Part shown: one piece after another, positions 30,389 through 30,663 of the stretch
Numbering within the stretch: the first letter of the stretch is position 1
How the letters are laid out: each line of letters opens with the position of its first letter
From: a virus
Length of the DNA: 30,663 nt
Reading direction: 5' to 3' (one strand)
IMG/VR virus record: IMGVR_UViG_3300030451_004769
Span: 19,070-49,732 of that record
Notes under the pieces: generated by a model
Told to the model about the DNA's origin: nothing
The model's input: only the letters and a program-made list of their open reading frames with translations
Database searches by the model: none
Translations under genes and position numbers: made by a program

Positions 30389-30663
30389 ATGTCCTTCGAC
30401 CACGAAAAACAAGCAAAATCTAAGAAAAACAACATAGATAGCCTGTCAAAACAAGAATATAGGGAGGTTAAGGTAAAGATACCTGTATATAAGGGATACC
30501 AACTCTCCAAATCACGTATAGAATGGGCCATACATAATAGTATTTCTATGTCACAGGCAGCACGAACTCTTGGTGTTGCTTATAATACCTTTAAGAAGTA
30601 CGCCAAACAATACGATTTATGGCATCCCTCTGAGTCGAGCCATAAGAAAGAACACACTCAACC
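30389..30663 (+). CDS. Helix-turn-helix protein, 3' end cut by window
   Basis: ATG at 30389 starts a frame open to the right edge, 91 residues visible. A basic N-terminus (MSFDHEKQAKSKKNN) is followed by SKSRIEWAIHNSISMSQAAR and TLGVAYNTFKKYAKQYDLW, the pattern of a helix-turn-helix in which an AARTLGV helix precedes a recognition helix. It probably binds DNA; the C-terminal part, which could hold a nuclease or regulatory domain, is not in the window. No Shine-Dalgarno is visible. Similar N-termini occur in marine T4-like phages. Confidence 0.7.
   Translation, partial: MSFDHEKQAKSKKNNIDSLSKQEYREVKVKIPVYKGYQLSKSRIEWAIHNSISMSQAARTLGVAYNTFKKYAKQYDLWHPSESSHKKEHTQ

Overview
The window reads as part of a strictly virulent, T4-like (myovirus-type) marine phage genome. 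It is AT-rich and every gene lies on the + strand. Genes are packed with 1-14 base overlaps (TAATG, ATGA), and the only noncoding stretches are about 35-180 bases long, so no gene-free stretch reaches 300 bases. The replication set is the T4 type: family B DNA polymerase, sliding clamp, both clamp-loader subunits, dUTPase, glutaredoxin and the C-terminus of a class II ribonucleotide reductase. No virion structural genes, terminase, integrase, tRNA, rRNA or CRISPR array could be recognised. The host is not shown directly. A 909-residue TonB-dependent outer-membrane receptor with an N-terminal carboxypeptidase-regulatory-like domain suggests a Gram-negative host of the Bacteroidota/Marinimicrobia (FCB) group; this is inference.

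Layout. 1-275: end of the adenosylcobalamin-dependent ribonucleotide reductase. 349-3078: the TonB-dependent receptor, bracketed by a small inverted repeat upstream and a strong G6/C6 hairpin terminator downstream, like an inserted 'moron'. 3184-8848: replication module (dUTPase, polymerase, glutaredoxin, clamp, clamp loader and a small zinc-ribbon protein). 8838-12495: accessory enzymes (ClpP-like protease, 2-oxoglutarate/Fe(II) oxygenase, DUF1599 protein, Fe-S PD-(D/E)XK nuclease, SLOG-domain protein, ribbon-helix-helix-like protein).

12488-27429: a glycan-making island of roughly 15 kb. It holds eight apparently intact glycosyltransferases and one internally deleted one, a single-chain aldolase/CMP-Kdo-synthetase-like fusion, a short UDP-sugar dehydrogenase-like protein, two SDR epimerase/dehydratases and a FkbM methyltransferase. 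One transferase carries sialyltransferase (GT29) sialylmotifs and another has the GPSL motif of DUF115/GT42-like proteins. The coherent reading is a phage-encoded route that builds a 2-keto-3-deoxy acid sugar, activates it with CMP and transfers it to a glycan on the virion, the DNA or the host surface. The target cannot be read from sequence.

27429-30663: small genes, including a phage-encoded lipoprotein, a DUF4494-like protein and four short proteins with predicted membrane segments that look like a lysis or membrane cluster. A 177-base regulatory-looking gap rich in inverted repeats follows, and then the start of a helix-turn-helix protein cut by the window edge.

The points most worth following are the phage-borne TonB-dependent receptor placed directly after a B12-dependent reductase, and the CMP-ulosonate-like glycan pathway.
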